From NCBI RefSeq assembly GCF_001556865.1, contig NZ_LSJY01000184.1:6444-70443 (forward strand): DNA of 64,000 nucleotides. The letters run 5' to 3'. Source of the DNA: Sphingobium sp. CCH11-B1. Lineage in GTDB: Bacteria > Pseudomonadota > Alphaproteobacteria > Sphingomonadales > Sphingomonadaceae. The notes beneath the pieces are model-generated. The model saw only the letters and a list, made by a program, of their open reading frames with translations. It made no database searches and was not told the origin of the DNA. Both the position numbers and the translations under genes were made by a program. The first letter of the stretch is position 1. Every line of letters starts with the position of its first letter. Of this stretch, positions 9,070 through 18,578 are shown piece by piece.

Positions 9070-10818
9070 TTATTGCACCAGCCGAGCGGTCTGCAGCGCG
9101 GTAGAAAACAGCAGTTGCAGGGCCGTGGTGATGTTGTCATCGGCCGTCACGGTCTGCACCAGCGGGGTCCCGTTGGTTCCGGCGGATGCGCAACTCTTGA
9201 GTGCAGTAAGAACCTGATCGGAACTTCCTGCCTTGCCAGCCGGATAGGGGGAGGGCGGAGCGGGCAGAAGCGGAGCTACGTTGTTCTGCGACCAGCTATC
9301 GCCGGCCAATGATTCCGGCAGATATTGTGTGTAGAGGATGGCGATCTTGATCCCCTTGGCCTTGATGGCCGTGCATTCCGTAATCTCATTGCTCCGCATC
9401 GGTCCGAAATAGCGGCCGCCGCCATTCGGCTGATCCAGCATTCCGTCCGTAATGATGAACAATATCTTTTGCGGCGTTGCCCCCGGTGCGCCCGTTCCCG
9501 CCGTGGGAATGAGGTTTTTCATCGTCGTAAGCATGTTCGTGACTTCGGTTGCTTTATCGTCGATGTTCGTGCTGCTGGTGGGCATGGAATTCTTCCACCA
9601 ATAATCGTCGGCCGGGAACAGGGAGGCAGCCGAAAAACCGCTGCCATAGGACGTGACATCGGTCAGGCTATTGAGTGTCCTCACGGGCGAAGTGTTGCCG
9701 GACCGCGTCCAGTCGAACGAAAACATCTGCGCCTGATAGGTCACATGATATTGGGCAGCCTGAGCGGAGGCGAAGGGGATCAATTGCGACGCGGCGGAAA
9801 CAACGTCGTCCTTGCGCAGCACAAGGCTCGTCGGGCTTCCGTAAATCTGCCCATAATTATGTGTCAGCCAATAACCATCCGCCCAGTATCCGGTGTCGAA
9901 ATTCACCGTCTGCGCCGCGGCCGATCCCACTTTGGTGGTTTTTTGTATAACAATGGCACCATCCCTATAATCCCAATTAGGGAGTGAATATGTTACAGTT
10001 GTCGTGACGCCATTATTTGTTGTTGAGGTATTCATGGAAACGCCGGCGCTATTATAAAGAATTTTCGCCGATTGATCCCACAGATAAAAAACATTCTTGT
10101 TGGACGAACTGGAATTATAATATCCTTCGGACAGCAGCACGTGGCGACCGAGCTTGTCCTTGACGTATATATTGTCGCTATGCGGCACCTGCGCATGGCA
10201 TGCGAAGGCGCAGCCGTTCGCGTTCTCGGACGTCTTGGTGGCCGCGATGATCTTGCTGATGCCGTCCGACGTTGCGGGCAGCAGCATAGAGGGTGAATTG
10301 TCCATCGCCAGGTAGAAATCCACATTGGGTGGTTGCGCGGCGCTCGCTGTGGAGGTGCCGCTCACGGTCAGCGTGTCCGCCCCCAGCACGCCACCAAATA
10401 CGTTGATCGACTTGACCGTGTAGCTGATGCTAACTTTGCGGAAACGGCCTAGAGCACCGCTGCCGCCGCCGGAGGTGCTGCTCGTAACCGTGGGCGTCAC
10501 CTGGAGATCCTGGTAGCCTGTCAGCAGGGCGGCTTGCGCATTGAACATTTTGGTCGCGGCTGCGCTCGCTTCGCTGTCCGATTGAAGGATCATCGAGGGC
10601 GCGACGGCGGCCAGCGCGGCGGCGTCGGCGGCGGCGTTCAATTGCGTCTGGAGGCTCATGGCGCGGGAATAATCGACGCCGAAACCGACCAGGAAGGTCA
10701 TTGGAACGATCGCTAATCCGGCGATCATCATGAGTCCGCCTTTCTGATCAGCTTTTAACTGGCCAGCAAGCTTGAACAATCCGGCTGAGGGCCTGAACGA
10801 GAGGGGCTTCTGCATCAT
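9070..10818 (-). CDS. TadG-like pilus assembly protein with von Willebrand A domain
   Basis: 582 residues. The N-terminus has the TadE/TadG signature: one transmembrane segment (GGLMMIAGLAIVPMTFLVGF) followed by GVDYSRAMSLQTQLNAAADA. From about residue 165 a VWA domain begins with a MIDAS motif, DNSPSM (DxSxS), and KILFIITDGML follows later. Such proteins assemble or anchor Flp/Tad pili in the periplasm. Two adjacent ATGs serve as start, with AGGTGA close upstream. About 250 residues are inserted between the MIDAS strand and the next VWA strand, and part of that insertion is noticeably A/T-rich. No Tad ATPase or prepilin is nearby. Confidence 0.85.
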   Translation of the reverse strand: MMQKPLSFRPSAGLFKLAGQLKADQKGGLMMIAGLAIVPMTFLVGFGVDYSRAMSLQTQLNAAADAAALAAVAPSMILQSDSEASAAATKMFNAQAALLTGYQDLQVTPTVTSSTSGGGSGALGRFRKVSISYTVKSINVFGGVLGADTLTVSGTSTASAAQPPNVDFYLAMDNSPSMLLPATSDGISKIIAATKTSENANGCAFACHAQVPHSDNIYVKDKLGRHVLLSEGYYNSSSSNKNVFYLWDQSAKILYNSAGVSMNTSTTNNGVTTTVTYSLPNWDYRDGAIVIQKTTKVGSAAAQTVNFDTGYWADGYWLTHNYGQIYGSPTSLVLRKDDVVSAASQLIPFASAQAAQYHVTYQAQMFSFDWTRSGNTSPVRTLNSLTDVTSYGSGFSAASLFPADDYWWKNSMPTSSTNIDDKATEVTNMLTTMKNLIPTAGTGAPGATPQKILFIITDGMLDQPNGGGRYFGPMRSNEITECTAIKAKGIKIAILYTQYLPESLAGDSWSQNNVAPLLPAPPSPYPAGKAGSSDQVLTALKSCASAGTNGTPLVQTVTADDNITTALQLLFSTALQTARLVQ

Positions 10819-10826
10819 ATAATCAC

Positions 10827-11522
10827 CTAGTAAAGGCGAGGGGCCATATAGATAGTGTGGGTCAATGCTTTAGTGCCGATCGGGATAAAGCTAACCGTCG
10901 GTGTGAAGTTGTAAGTAATCTTGCTCATGTACAGCCAACCGCCGGCCGTACCGACCTGAGTCTTGTTGTTTGTACCCGGGGCAAGATTTGAACATACGTT
11001 GGAGCCGTCCGGCGATGTTGGCACCATTGTCGTGGAGATCATGTTGCCCGGAATGGAGACGACGGTGCTGGCCGTCTGCGCCTCGTTTTTGGGAAGCGTG
11101 CCGGCGGTGTGCTCCGATGTCGTTGCGGTAACGGTGCTGCCATCGGCATTCTGCGTCTGGGCCTGGGTCCAGACGACATAGGCGTGAGTAGCATCGCACA
11201 CCCTGAGCAATGAAATCTGCTCTGTCGCGTTATTGAGCTTGTAGGGCGACAGGACGACTGCACTGGCGCTGAGATATGATTTCGCGTTGACGCTTTGCGG
11301 GTCGTTGTAGATGATCGCGGGTGACGTAGTCCGGCTGACGATATCCACCAGCGATCGGGTCGCGATGATGACTTTGCGTCGGCAAGCGATCATGTCGGAC
11401 AAGCAATATCCGCCCGTGTACAGAAGCAGAAACACCGGCAGGGCGAACGCGAACTCCACGATCACCGCGCCGCGATTGTTCCGTGCGAAGCGCTTCAGCA
11501 TGATGTCTGCGACCCGCTGCAT
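10827..11522 (-). CDS. TadE/TadG family pilus assembly protein
   Basis: 231 residues from MQRVADIMLKRF, chosen because GGAAG lies about ten bases upstream; MLKRFARNNRG at 11501 is an alternative. The N-terminus has NNRGAVIVEFAFALPVFLLL, the classic TadE segment (Arg-Gly, invariant Glu, then a hydrophobic helix), followed by an extracytoplasmic domain with two or three cysteines. It overlaps the preceding TadE gene and precedes the TadG gene by eight bases, so the three form one operon. Confidence 0.82.
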   Translation of the reverse strand: MQRVADIMLKRFARNNRGAVIVEFAFALPVFLLLYTGGYCLSDMIACRRKVIIATRSLVDIVSRTTSPAIIYNDPQSVNAKSYLSASAVVLSPYKLNNATEQISLLRVCDATHAYVVWTQAQTQNADGSTVTATTSEHTAGTLPKNEAQTASTVVSIPGNMISTTMVPTSPDGSNVCSNLAPGTNNKTQVGTAGGWLYMSKITYNFTPTVSFIPIGTKALTHTIYMAPRLY

Positions 11523-12166
11523 GAATAGTCTTCCGTCGTGAACACGGACGTCGCAACCAACATGCGGTTGGCATTGGGCTGATTGGTCAGATTCAGGCCC
11601 AGCGGTCCCTTTCCTGTCGGCCAAAGGTAGATCAGTTGCAACACGATGATGCGGTTGCTGCCCGCGCCGCCTGACTGGTAATTATATCCGGTGCCCGTTG
11701 AGGTCAGTACGCCATTGCTGTCGTAGGTGAATGTCGGCGACGATGTGCTGCCCACATTATAGCTGTTGGCGGTGGCGACATTCACCGTGAGCCGTGAGCA
11801 TGTCAGCAGCGACGGCAACAGCGAGGGAATCTTGATGGTCTGGCCATTCGCGTCGGTGCCAGTGGTGCCGTTGCAGATGGCGTTCCTGAAGTCGTTCGCG
11901 GTCATGCCGACATTGCCATTGGCAAGCGTCACCGTTTGGGCCGCGCCGGTCAGGAACAGGCGCCCTGCGCCCTGGGCTGCGGTTTCCAGCATCTGTTGGG
12001 CCAGGAAAATCAGCATTGTGTACAAAATCGCCAGCACCAGCGCGATGAACGCCGGACCCACGATGGCGAACTCCAGAACGGCCATGCCCTTCCGGTCATT
12101 CCGCAGGTTCGCGCCAAATTGGCGAACCGCCCTCAACGTGGACCTTATGCTATGCAAAATCGTCAC
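11495..12166 (-). CDS. TadE family pilus assembly protein
   Basis: 223 residues from a GTG with AGGGAGG seven bases upstream; an in-frame TTG 12 codons earlier lacks a comparable site. The signature is NDRKGMAVLEFAIVGPAFIAL followed by LYTMLIFLAQQMLETAAQGA, a pseudopilin-like helix with the conserved Glu. The C-terminal half carries cysteines (SCSGSQTSC) that could form disulfides in the periplasm. It is the first full-length gene of the tad-like operon. Confidence 0.85.
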   Translation of the reverse strand: MTILHSIRSTLRAVRQFGANLRNDRKGMAVLEFAIVGPAFIALVLAILYTMLIFLAQQMLETAAQGAGRLFLTGAAQTVTLANGNVGMTANDFRNAICNGTTGTDANGQTIKIPSLLPSLLTCSRLTVNVATANSYNVGSTSSPTFTYDSNGVLTSTGTGYNYQSGGAGSNRIIVLQLIYLWPTGKGPLGLNLTNQPNANRMLVATSVFTTEDYSCSGSQTSC

Positions 12167-12205
12167 TGGGCCCCCTCCCTTGAGGCTTTTCTCCGCCACC
12201 AATGT

Positions 12206-12430
12206 TCAGCCTTGGCAACCGGTCACCGGTGCCGGGTGCGGGAAGGTGGAGCGCACGAAACGGCGGAGCTTCGCCGTTGCAGCCATATAGTCGCGGCCCA
12301 TGTCCACCCCGGCGCAGATCAGCGCCGCGAGCGGAAGGATCGCCACGGCGACCAGGACCATGGCACTGCCTGCCAGGCTGCGAAGCAGCCGCCCCTGGAA
12401 GCCAGTTTCTTGTCCGTTCCGCTTGCCCAT
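12206..12430 (-). CDS. Truncated TadE/TadG-like N-terminal fragment
   Basis: 74 residues starting MGKRNGQETGFQGRLLRS. It carries one hydrophobic helix (GSAMVLVAVAILPLAALICA) followed by GVDMGRDYMAATAKLRRF, which is how TadG-type proteins begin. It then ends after ~25 residues where family members continue for hundreds. GGTGA lies about ten bases before the ATG. It is probably a remnant of a further TadG gene, or a minimal pseudopilin-like peptide; I could not find the missing part in another frame. Confidence 0.5.
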   Translation of the reverse strand: MGKRNGQETGFQGRLLRSLAGSAMVLVAVAILPLAALICAGVDMGRDYMAATAKLRRFVRSTFPHPAPVTGCQG

Positions 12431-12582
12431 TTGTCCGCAATCACCCATGTCGCGCCCGACGCCCCCACATCCGGGCCGGGCAGCATTTCCACCTATGCAG
12501 GCGCACTTGTTAGAATGTGTATGAGGAAGATGGTTAAGGAACCGATAACCGGCGGAACGCGCATCGTCCGGGGAACCGCGCG

Positions 12583-13248
12583 ATGAGCGGCGGGGGCGAG
12601 GACGGGTTGCCGCCGCTGGCGCTGCTGCTGGCCGCTCATGCCGGGAGCCGGGCGATGCGGCATCGCGCGATCTGGGCCTTTGACGCGCGGCTGGCGAAGG
12701 TTGCCCGCACCACCAGCGATCCCGCCATCGGCCAGATGCGACTGGCCTGGTGGAATGACGTGATCGAGGATGTGGACGCGCGCAAGGGGCGGGGCGAACC
12801 GGCCGTCGATGCGCTGCGGGCGACGGGCGCCTGTCGGGCACCGGGGCTGGTGGCGATGATCGACGGTTGGGAAGTGCTGGTGGTCGAGCCCGAGATCGAC
12901 GCCGATGGCCTGCGGGACTATGCGGTCGGGCGCGGTGGCGGGCTGTTCCGCGCGCTGGCGCAGGCTGGCGCCGATGCGCCCGACTGGCTGACGGCGGCGG
13001 GGCAGGTCTGGGCGCTCTGGGATCTGGCCGGCCATGTCGAGGATCCTGCGCTGTCGGATGCGGCCCTGACGCTGGCGCGTGACCTGCTGCCACGGATTGA
13101 GGATGCGCGCTGGCCAAGGGCATGGAAGCCGCTGCGCATCGCCTTCACCCTCGCGCGGCAGGACGTTCTGGCGGGGCGGGGCGCGCCGCGCGGCATGCCC
13201 AGATCACTGGCTTTGCGGCTGTTGCGGATCGCGCTTGTCGGCCGTTAG
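12583..13248 (+). CDS. Squalene/phytoene synthase family protein (short, probably non-catalytic)
   Basis: 221 residues against the usual ~280-350. It retains the fold signature QMRLAWWNDVIEDVDARKG and helical segments such as LRDYAVGRGGGLFRALAQ. I do not see the two Asp-rich DxxxD motifs that bind prenyl diphosphates in true squalene or phytoene synthases. This resembles the COG1562-type proteins related to the mitochondrial complex I assembly factor NDUFAF6 rather than an enzyme of carotenoid synthesis. No other terpenoid gene is nearby. Confidence 0.75.
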   Translation: MSGGGEDGLPPLALLLAAHAGSRAMRHRAIWAFDARLAKVARTTSDPAIGQMRLAWWNDVIEDVDARKGRGEPAVDALRATGACRAPGLVAMIDGWEVLVVEPEIDADGLRDYAVGRGGGLFRALAQAGADAPDWLTAAGQVWALWDLAGHVEDPALSDAALTLARDLLPRIEDARWPRAWKPLRIAFTLARQDVLAGRGAPRGMPRSLALRLLRIALVGR

Positions 13249-13291
13249 CCTGTCGGGATAGGCTGGTGCCGGAAACGGGGGGCTGTGCGGC

Positions 13292-13756
13292 ATGGGACGG
13301 ATATTGGCAGGTGGCATGGCGGCGCTGTTGCTGGTCGCGGGCGGCTTGTTCTGGTGGCAGGGTCGGGCGGATCGCGCGCCGCTGGCGCAACTCGCCGCCG
13401 CAGCACCGCCGCCGCCGGCGGTCGAGGCATTGCCCGAAGGCGATCCCGATGCGGTGGGCGAAGCGCCGCCCATGCCGGGTGAAGCCAGCCCCCAGACCCG
13501 CGAGCAGAAACGCTTCGCCCGCTACGACCGGAACCGTGACGGTGTCATCACCCGCGTCGAAATGCTCGGCTCGCGGACCAGGGCTTTCAAGGCGCTGGAC
13601 AGGGACGGTGACAACCTCCTGTCCTTCGAGGAATGGGCGGTGGCGACGGCGGACCGGTTCGGCGCGGCAGATGCCGACAAGGACGGAAAGCTGACGCCGG
13701 CAGAGTTCGCGGCCACCGCGCCCAAGCGAGCGGTGAAGCCGCGGTGTCGATGCTGA
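13292..13756 (+). CDS. EF-hand calcium-binding protein, membrane-anchored or exported
   Basis: 154 residues. An N-terminal hydrophobic segment (ILAGGMAALLLVAGGLFWW) acts as signal or anchor, then comes a Pro/Ala-rich spacer. Three EF-hand-like loops follow: DRNRDGVITRVE, DRDGDNLLSFEE and DADKDGKLTPAE. The Asp/Asn positions fit calcium coordination. It ends 13 bases from the convergent trmFO. The specific role is unknown. Confidence 0.82.
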   Translation: MGRILAGGMAALLLVAGGLFWWQGRADRAPLAQLAAAAPPPPAVEALPEGDPDAVGEAPPMPGEASPQTREQKRFARYDRNRDGVITRVEMLGSRTRAFKALDRDGDNLLSFEEWAVATADRFGAADADKDGKLTPAEFAATAPKRAVKPRCRC

Positions 13757-13769
13757 CCTGGAAACAGCT

Positions 13770-15107
13770 TCAAGCGATGTTTCCCATCCATTCGCCGAAG
13801 GACGCCCGGGCGCGGGCGGTATAGGCTTCCTTCCGGCTCTTCTTCTTGACGTCCACCAGCGGCGGGAAGAGGCCGAAATTGACGTTCATCGGCTGATAGT
13901 CGGCGGTTTCGACATTGCCGGTCACATGGCCGAGCAGCGCGCCCATGGCGGTATCGGCAGGCGGCGGGGTCAGCGGCTGGCCCGCCAGCTCCGCCACGGC
14001 GAAACGCCCAGCCAGCAGCCCGATGGCCGCGCTCTCCACATAGCCCTCGCATCCGGTCATCTGGCCGGCAAAGCGGATATGCGGCGCGCTTTTCAGGCGC
14101 AGCGTGGGATCGAGCAGCTTGGGGCTCTGGATGAAGGTGTTGCGATGGAGCCCGCCCAGTCGCGCGAACTCCGCCTTCTCAAGGCCCGGAATGGTGCGGA
14201 ACAATTCGACCTGCGCCCCATGTTTCAGCTTGGTCTGGAACCCCACCATGTTCCATAATGTGCCGCTGGCATTGTCCTGCCGCAACTGCACCACCGCATA
14301 GGGCCAGCGGCCGGTGCGCGGATCGTCGAGGCCCATCGGCTTCATCGGGCCATGGCGCAGCGTCTCCGGCCCGCGGGAGGCCATCACCTCGATCGGCATG
14401 CAACCCTCGAAATAGGGGGTATTCGCCTCCCATTCCTTGAACTGCGTCTTCTCGCCGTCCAGCAGTCCCTGAACGAAGGCCTGATACTGGTCCTTCGTCA
14501 TCGGACAGTTGATATAGTCCTTGCCCTCGCCGCCGCCGGGGCCGACCTTGTCCCAGCGGTTCGCCATCCAGCATTTGTCCATGTCGATGCTGTCATGATG
14601 GACGACCGGAGCGATCGCGTCGAAGAAGGCGAGATGCTCCATGCCCGCCGCCTGGCCGACGCTGTGGGCCAGGGCCGGCGCGGTCAGCGGTCCGGTGGCG
14701 ACGATGGTCATGCCTTGCGCGGGCAATGCGTCGATTCGCTCGCGCACGATTTCCACATTGGGATGCTGCGCCAGTGCGCGGGTCACGCCGTCGGAAAAGA
14801 CATGGCGGTCGACCGCGAGCGCGGAGCCGGCGGGCACCTTGGCCGGCTCCGCCTGCGCCATGATGAGCGACCCCAGGCACCGCATTTCCTGATGCAGCAG
14901 CCCTACCGCATTCTTGTCCGCGTCATCGGAGCGGAAGCTGTTGGAGCAGACCAGTTCGGCAAGGCCGTCCGTCTGGTGCGCCGGGGTCATGTCTCCTGCG
15001 CCCCGCATCTCCGAAAGGCGCACGCGCACGCCCGCCTGCGCCAGTTGCCACGCGGCCTCCGACCCGGCGAGGCCGCCGCCGATGATATGGACCTGATGAT
15101 TGGACAT
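13770..15107 (-). CDS. trmFO: Methylenetetrahydrofolate-tRNA-(uracil-54-C5)-methyltransferase TrmFO
   Basis: 445 residues, the normal size. It forms 5-methyluridine at position 54 of tRNA using methylene-THF and FAD. The start at [20 protein letters not shown] puts the FAD dinucleotide motif at residues 8-15. Family segments include [20 protein letters not shown] with the conserved cysteine, and [16 protein letters not shown]. The frame is open further upstream but without recognisable homology. Confidence 0.95.
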   Translation of the reverse strand: MSNHQVHIIGGGLAGSEAAWQLAQAGVRVRLSEMRGAGDMTPAHQTDGLAELVCSNSFRSDDADKNAVGLLHQEMRCLGSLIMAQAEPAKVPAGSALAVDRHVFSDGVTRALAQHPNVEIVRERIDALPAQGMTIVATGPLTAPALAHSVGQAAGMEHLAFFDAIAPVVHHDSIDMDKCWMANRWDKVGPGGGEGKDYINCPMTKDQYQAFVQGLLDGEKTQFKEWEANTPYFEGCMPIEVMASRGPETLRHGPMKPMGLDDPRTGRWPYAVVQLRQDNASGTLWNMVGFQTKLKHGAQVELFRTIPGLEKAEFARLGGLHRNTFIQSPKLLDPTLRLKSAPHIRFAGQMTGCEGYVESAAIGLLAGRFAVAELAGQPLTPPPADTAMGALLGHVTGNVETADYQPMNVNFGLFPPLVDVKKKSRKEAYTARARASFGEWMGNIA

Positions 15108-15207
15108 GGTTCGCTTAACTTCGCACTTTTTCCGCAGAATCGGCAATTTCCGTTCGCCGGTAGGATATATTGCTGCCTGACGCGAGCAGTATAGCGGCGC
15201 GCCATTG

Positions 15208-15255
15208 CTGTTGGACAGTGGCGCTGTTGGACAGTGGCGCTGCTGGACAGGGGCG
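15208..15255. repeat. Three tandem copies of a 16-bp unit
   Basis: Two identical copies of ctgttggacagtggcg (15208-15223 and 15224-15239) are followed by a third with two changes (15240-15255). They lie in the 222-base divergent gap between trmFO and the DUF2945 gene. No function is evident; polymerase slippage is the simplest origin. Confidence 0.85.
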
Positions 15256-15329
15256 CTGTGCTTTGGTGCAGTCACGGAACTTCGTGCCGCGCCACCCGGT
15301 TGCTTTCCGTCAGACGCAGGAGAGTGACG

Positions 15330-15542
15330 ATGGCGAATCAGTTGAAGAAGGGCGACAAGGTCGAGTGGGATACCAGCCAGGGCACGACCAAGGGCACGGT
15401 GGAGAAGAAGCAGACCAGCACCACCCATATCAAAGGGCACAAGGTCGCCGCCACGAAGGATGATCCGCAATATATCGTGAAGAGCGACAAGTCGGGGAAG
15501 AAGGCGGCACACAAGCCTTCGGAACTCAAGAAGGCGGGCTGA
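15330..15542 (+). CDS. DUF2945 / hypervirulence-associated TUDOR-domain protein
   Basis: 70 residues. [20 protein letters not shown] and [20 protein letters not shown] are the SH3/Tudor-like barrel of the DUF2945 (HVA1) family. It is small and very lysine-rich. GGAG lies about nine bases before the ATG. Members are widespread in Alphaproteobacteria with no established function; nucleic-acid binding is only a guess from charge. Confidence 0.82.
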   Translation: MANQLKKGDKVEWDTSQGTTKGTVEKKQTSTTHIKGHKVAATKDDPQYIVKSDKSGKKAAHKPSELKKAG

Positions 15543-15583
15543 CGGGGCGCCGGTCGCGCGGTTCGGGGCGCGGCCGCTGCCCG

Positions 15584-16900
15584 CTATTCGGCGGGAACGG
15601 CCAGCGCCTCGACCGGGGTTGCGCCATAATAGGCGCTCTCGTCCAAAATCCCCTCCCGCTTGGCGACGATCACACCGACCAGCACCTGGCCCGCCACGTT
15701 GACGGCGGTGCGGCCCATGTCGAGGATGGGGTCGATCGCAAGCAACAGGCCCGCGCCTTCCAGCGGCAGGCCGAGGGTGGAGAGGGTCAGGGTCAGCATG
15801 ACGGTCGCACCGGTCAGGCCAGCCGTTGCCGCCGATCCGAGCACCGATACGAAAACGATCAGCGCATAATCGATGGCGTGCAGCTGGATCCCGTAGAAGC
15901 CGGCGACGAAGATGGCGGCGAGCGCGGGATAGATGGACGCGCACCCATCCATCTTGGTCGTCGAGGCGAGGGGAATGGCGAAGGCGGCATAGCCCTTCTC
16001 GACGCCCAGCCGTTCCGTCACGCTTTCCGTGACGGGCAGGGTGCCGACCGACGAGCGCGATACGAAGCCGAGCTGGATTGCCGGCCAGGCCTTGGCAAAG
16101 AAAGCGCCCGGCTTGAGGCCGTTCGCCATCAGCAGCGTCGGATAGACCACCAGCAGGACGAGCGCGAGGCCAAGATAGACCGCCGCGGTAAAGGCGCCGA
16201 GCTGCGCCAGCGCCCCCCAGCCATAGGTGGCGATGGCGGTGCCGATCAGCGCGGCCGACCCGATCGGCGTCAGGCGAATGACCCAGCCGAGCAGCGCGCG
16301 CACCACCGCCAGCAGCGAGCGCACGAACGCCAGGAAGGGCTCCGCCCGGTCCCCGACCTTCAGCGTCGCAAGCCCCACGGCGATGGAGATGACCAGCAGT
16401 TGCAGGATGTTGAAGCTGACGCTGGTGCTTGCCGATCCATCGGTGATCTTGGTGCTGGCCGATAGCGCCAGGCTGTTCCCGGGAACCAGCCCCTTCAGGA
16501 AATCGAGCCAGCCGCCGACCGAATCCGGCGCCTTCGCCGCCAGCGCCGCGCTCGATACGCCGACGCCTGGCTGCACGACGACGCCTATGGTGATGCCGAT
16601 GGCGACGGCGATCAGCGCGGTGATCGCGAACCAGAGCAGGGTTTGTCCGGCGAGGCGGGCGGCGTTGTCCAGCGCGCGCAGATTGGCGATGGACGCCACG
16701 ATCGCGGCGAACACCAGCGGCGGCACGATGGCCTTCAGCAGCGACACGAAGATGGAGCCAAGGGTCTTGAGCGTTGTCGCCAGCCAGTTGAGATCGCCAT
16801 CCGGCCCGGAACCGATCTGCCGCGCGACAAGCCCCAGAGCCAGGCCAACGACCATGCCGGCCAGCACCTGGAAACCGAAACTGCGATAGTTGAGGGCCAT
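15584..16900 (-). CDS. Dicarboxylate/amino acid:cation symporter (DAACS family)
   Basis: 438 residues with about eight transmembrane helices and re-entrant loops, matching GltP/DctA-type carriers that import glutamate, aspartate or C4-dicarboxylates with protons or sodium. The serine-rich hairpin is [13 protein letters not shown], and [15 protein letters not shown] is the helix-7 substrate/cation motif. Substrate is undetermined. It stands alone between convergent and divergent neighbours. Confidence 0.88.
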   Translation of the reverse strand: MALNYRSFGFQVLAGMVVGLALGLVARQIGSGPDGDLNWLATTLKTLGSIFVSLLKAIVPPLVFAAIVASIANLRALDNAARLAGQTLLWFAITALIAVAIGITIGVVVQPGVGVSSAALAAKAPDSVGGWLDFLKGLVPGNSLALSASTKITDGSASTSVSFNILQLLVISIAVGLATLKVGDRAEPFLAFVRSLLAVVRALLGWVIRLTPIGSAALIGTAIATYGWGALAQLGAFTAAVYLGLALVLLVVYPTLLMANGLKPGAFFAKAWPAIQLGFVSRSSVGTLPVTESVTERLGVEKGYAAFAIPLASTTKMDGCASIYPALAAIFVAGFYGIQLHAIDYALIVFVSVLGSAATAGLTGATVMLTLTLSTLGLPLEGAGLLLAIDPILDMGRTAVNVAGQVLVGVIVAKREGILDESAYYGATPVEALAVPAE

Positions 16901-17086
16901 GCGTCTTCTTCCTTTGAACGACCGGCTATATCGGACTCGTCAGGTCCGAATGCGCGCAAGCAATTCTTGACGGCTGTATAACATGGATAAGGTGGCCCTC
17001 TTTCCATGGCGCATGACCAAACGGATTGGCCGCGCCGATCCACTATGCCACAGATGCCTTGCGATGCCAGCGGGGAGTATGGGCGG

Positions 17087-18463
17087 ATGAGAATGTCGGG
17101 CGCGGCGCTGGCGATGGGAATGATGGTCCTGCCGGGGTTGGCCGGCGCGGCCGTGACCGATGCGGACGCCGGGGCGGCCAAGGCGATCCTGTTGCGCTCC
17201 ATCGGCTTTCGCACGGTCGAGGGTGCGGGCCAGGTGCCGGCGCTCGCGGCCTATTATGCCGATATATTGAAGCGAGCGGGTTTCGCGGACGCGGACATCG
17301 TCATCACCCCGATCGGGGAAACCGCCACCCTGGCCGCGACCCTCCCCGGCAGTGACCCCAAGCTCAAGCCGATCGCGCTGATCGGCCATATGGATGTGGT
17401 TGCGGCCAACCGGGCGGACTGGACGCGCGATCCCTTCGCGCCGGTGGAGGAGGGCGGCTATATTTTCGGGCGCGGGTCCGAAGACAATAAATATGATGTG
17501 GCGATGATGGTCGCCACCCTTGCGCGGTTGAAGCAGGAAGGTTGGAGGCCCCGCCGCACCGTCATCCTGCTCCTGTCGGGAGACGAGGAAACTGACATGA
17601 AGACGACGAGGGCGCTGGCGGCCAAATATAAGGACGTCGAACTGCTGCTGAACGGGGATGGCGGCGGCGGGCTGCTGGACGAGGGCGGCAAGCCTGTCCT
17701 CTATCAGTTGCAGGCCGGCGAGAAGACCTATGCCGATTTCGAGATCGGCTTCACCGATCCGGGCGGCCACAGCAGCGCGCCGACGCCGGGCAATCCGATC
17801 TATCGGCTGGCGCGCGCGATCGACCGCATCGCCGCCTATCGATTCCCGCCGATGCGCAACGAACTCACCAGGGCGTCGCTGTCCCTGTCTGCCGACCGGA
17901 TCGGCGGCGAGGTGGGGGACGCGATGCGGCGCTATGCTCAGAACGGCGACAGCGCAGCGGCGGAGCTGCTGTCGACCCGGCCTGAATTTGTGGGGCAAGT
18001 GCGCACCACCTGCGTCGCGACGATGGTCGCGGGCGGCCATGCGCTCAACGCCCTGCCGCAAAGCGCCAGGGTCAGCGTCAATTGCCGCATCTTCCCCGGC
18101 GTGAAGATCGAGGAGGTGAAGGCCGCGCTGTCAAAGGCGGTCGCCGACCCAGGGGCGACCGTCACCACGCTGGGCGATCCATTGGCGAGCGACGCTTCAC
18201 CGCTGCGGGCCGACGTGCTGGCGGCGGTGCGCGACGCGGTGAAGGCGCGGGGCAAGGACATCGTGGTGATGCCCGCCATGTCTTCCGGCGCGACGGACAG
18301 CCTCTATTTTCGGGCGCTGGGCGTGCCCAGCTACGGGGTCTCCAGCCTGTTCATGAAGGCGGAGGACGGCTTTGCTCACGGTCTGAATGAACGGGTGCCG
18401 GTCGCCGGCATCCCGGCCTCGCTCGACCAGTGGGACCGGGTGGTGCGGAAGCTGGCGGAATAG
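17087..18463 (+). CDS. Exported M20 family metallopeptidase
   Basis: 458 residues from MRMSGAALAMGMMVLPG, preceded by GGGAG. The first ~22 residues look like a signal peptide ending AGAA, so the enzyme is periplasmic. Zinc-site features are H in LIGHMDVV (about residue 100), D in GRGSEDNKYDVA (about 131) and the catalytic EE in SGDEETDMKTT (about 165). The dimerisation domain includes DPGGHSSAPTPGNPIY. M20 enzymes release amino acids from peptides or N-acyl amino acids; the exact substrate is not readable. Confidence 0.88.
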   Translation: MRMSGAALAMGMMVLPGLAGAAVTDADAGAAKAILLRSIGFRTVEGAGQVPALAAYYADILKRAGFADADIVITPIGETATLAATLPGSDPKLKPIALIGHMDVVAANRADWTRDPFAPVEEGGYIFGRGSEDNKYDVAMMVATLARLKQEGWRPRRTVILLLSGDEETDMKTTRALAAKYKDVELLLNGDGGGGLLDEGGKPVLYQLQAGEKTYADFEIGFTDPGGHSSAPTPGNPIYRLARAIDRIAAYRFPPMRNELTRASLSLSADRIGGEVGDAMRRYAQNGDSAAAELLSTRPEFVGQVRTTCVATMVAGGHALNALPQSARVSVNCRIFPGVKIEEVKAALSKAVADPGATVTTLGDPLASDASPLRADVLAAVRDAVKARGKDIVVMPAMSSGATDSLYFRALGVPSYGVSSLFMKAEDGFAHGLNERVPVAGIPASLDQWDRVVRKLAE

Positions 18464-18475
18464 GGCCGGGCTTTC

Positions 18476-18570
18476 CGTTCGTTTCGAGCGAAGTCGAGAT
18501 ACGGCCGATGACGCCATCCGACCAGCTCCAATGAGGTGCTGGCGCTTCTCGATCCGCTCGAAGCGAACGG
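18476..18570. repeat. Intergenic palindromic (REP-like) element between M20 peptidase and leuA
   Basis: The arms cgttcgtttcgagcgaagtc and the near-complementary tccgctcgaagcgaacgg flank about 45 bases. The element fills the space between two convergent genes and could act as a boundary. Related motifs are common between sphingomonad genes by general recollection; copy number was not measured here. Confidence 0.6.
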
Positions 18571-18578
18571 CCCTTGGC

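Noticed and set aside
12449..13123. Upstream extension of the TadE-like stub (305 codons in total)
   Set aside because: The extension is Pro/Arg-rich antisense of the phytoene-synthase-like gene; the only membrane-anchor signature starts at 12430.
15108..15944. Upstream extension of trmFO to 724 codons
   Set aside because: The extra sequence is antisense to the DUF2945 and symporter genes; the FAD motif fixes the start at 15107.
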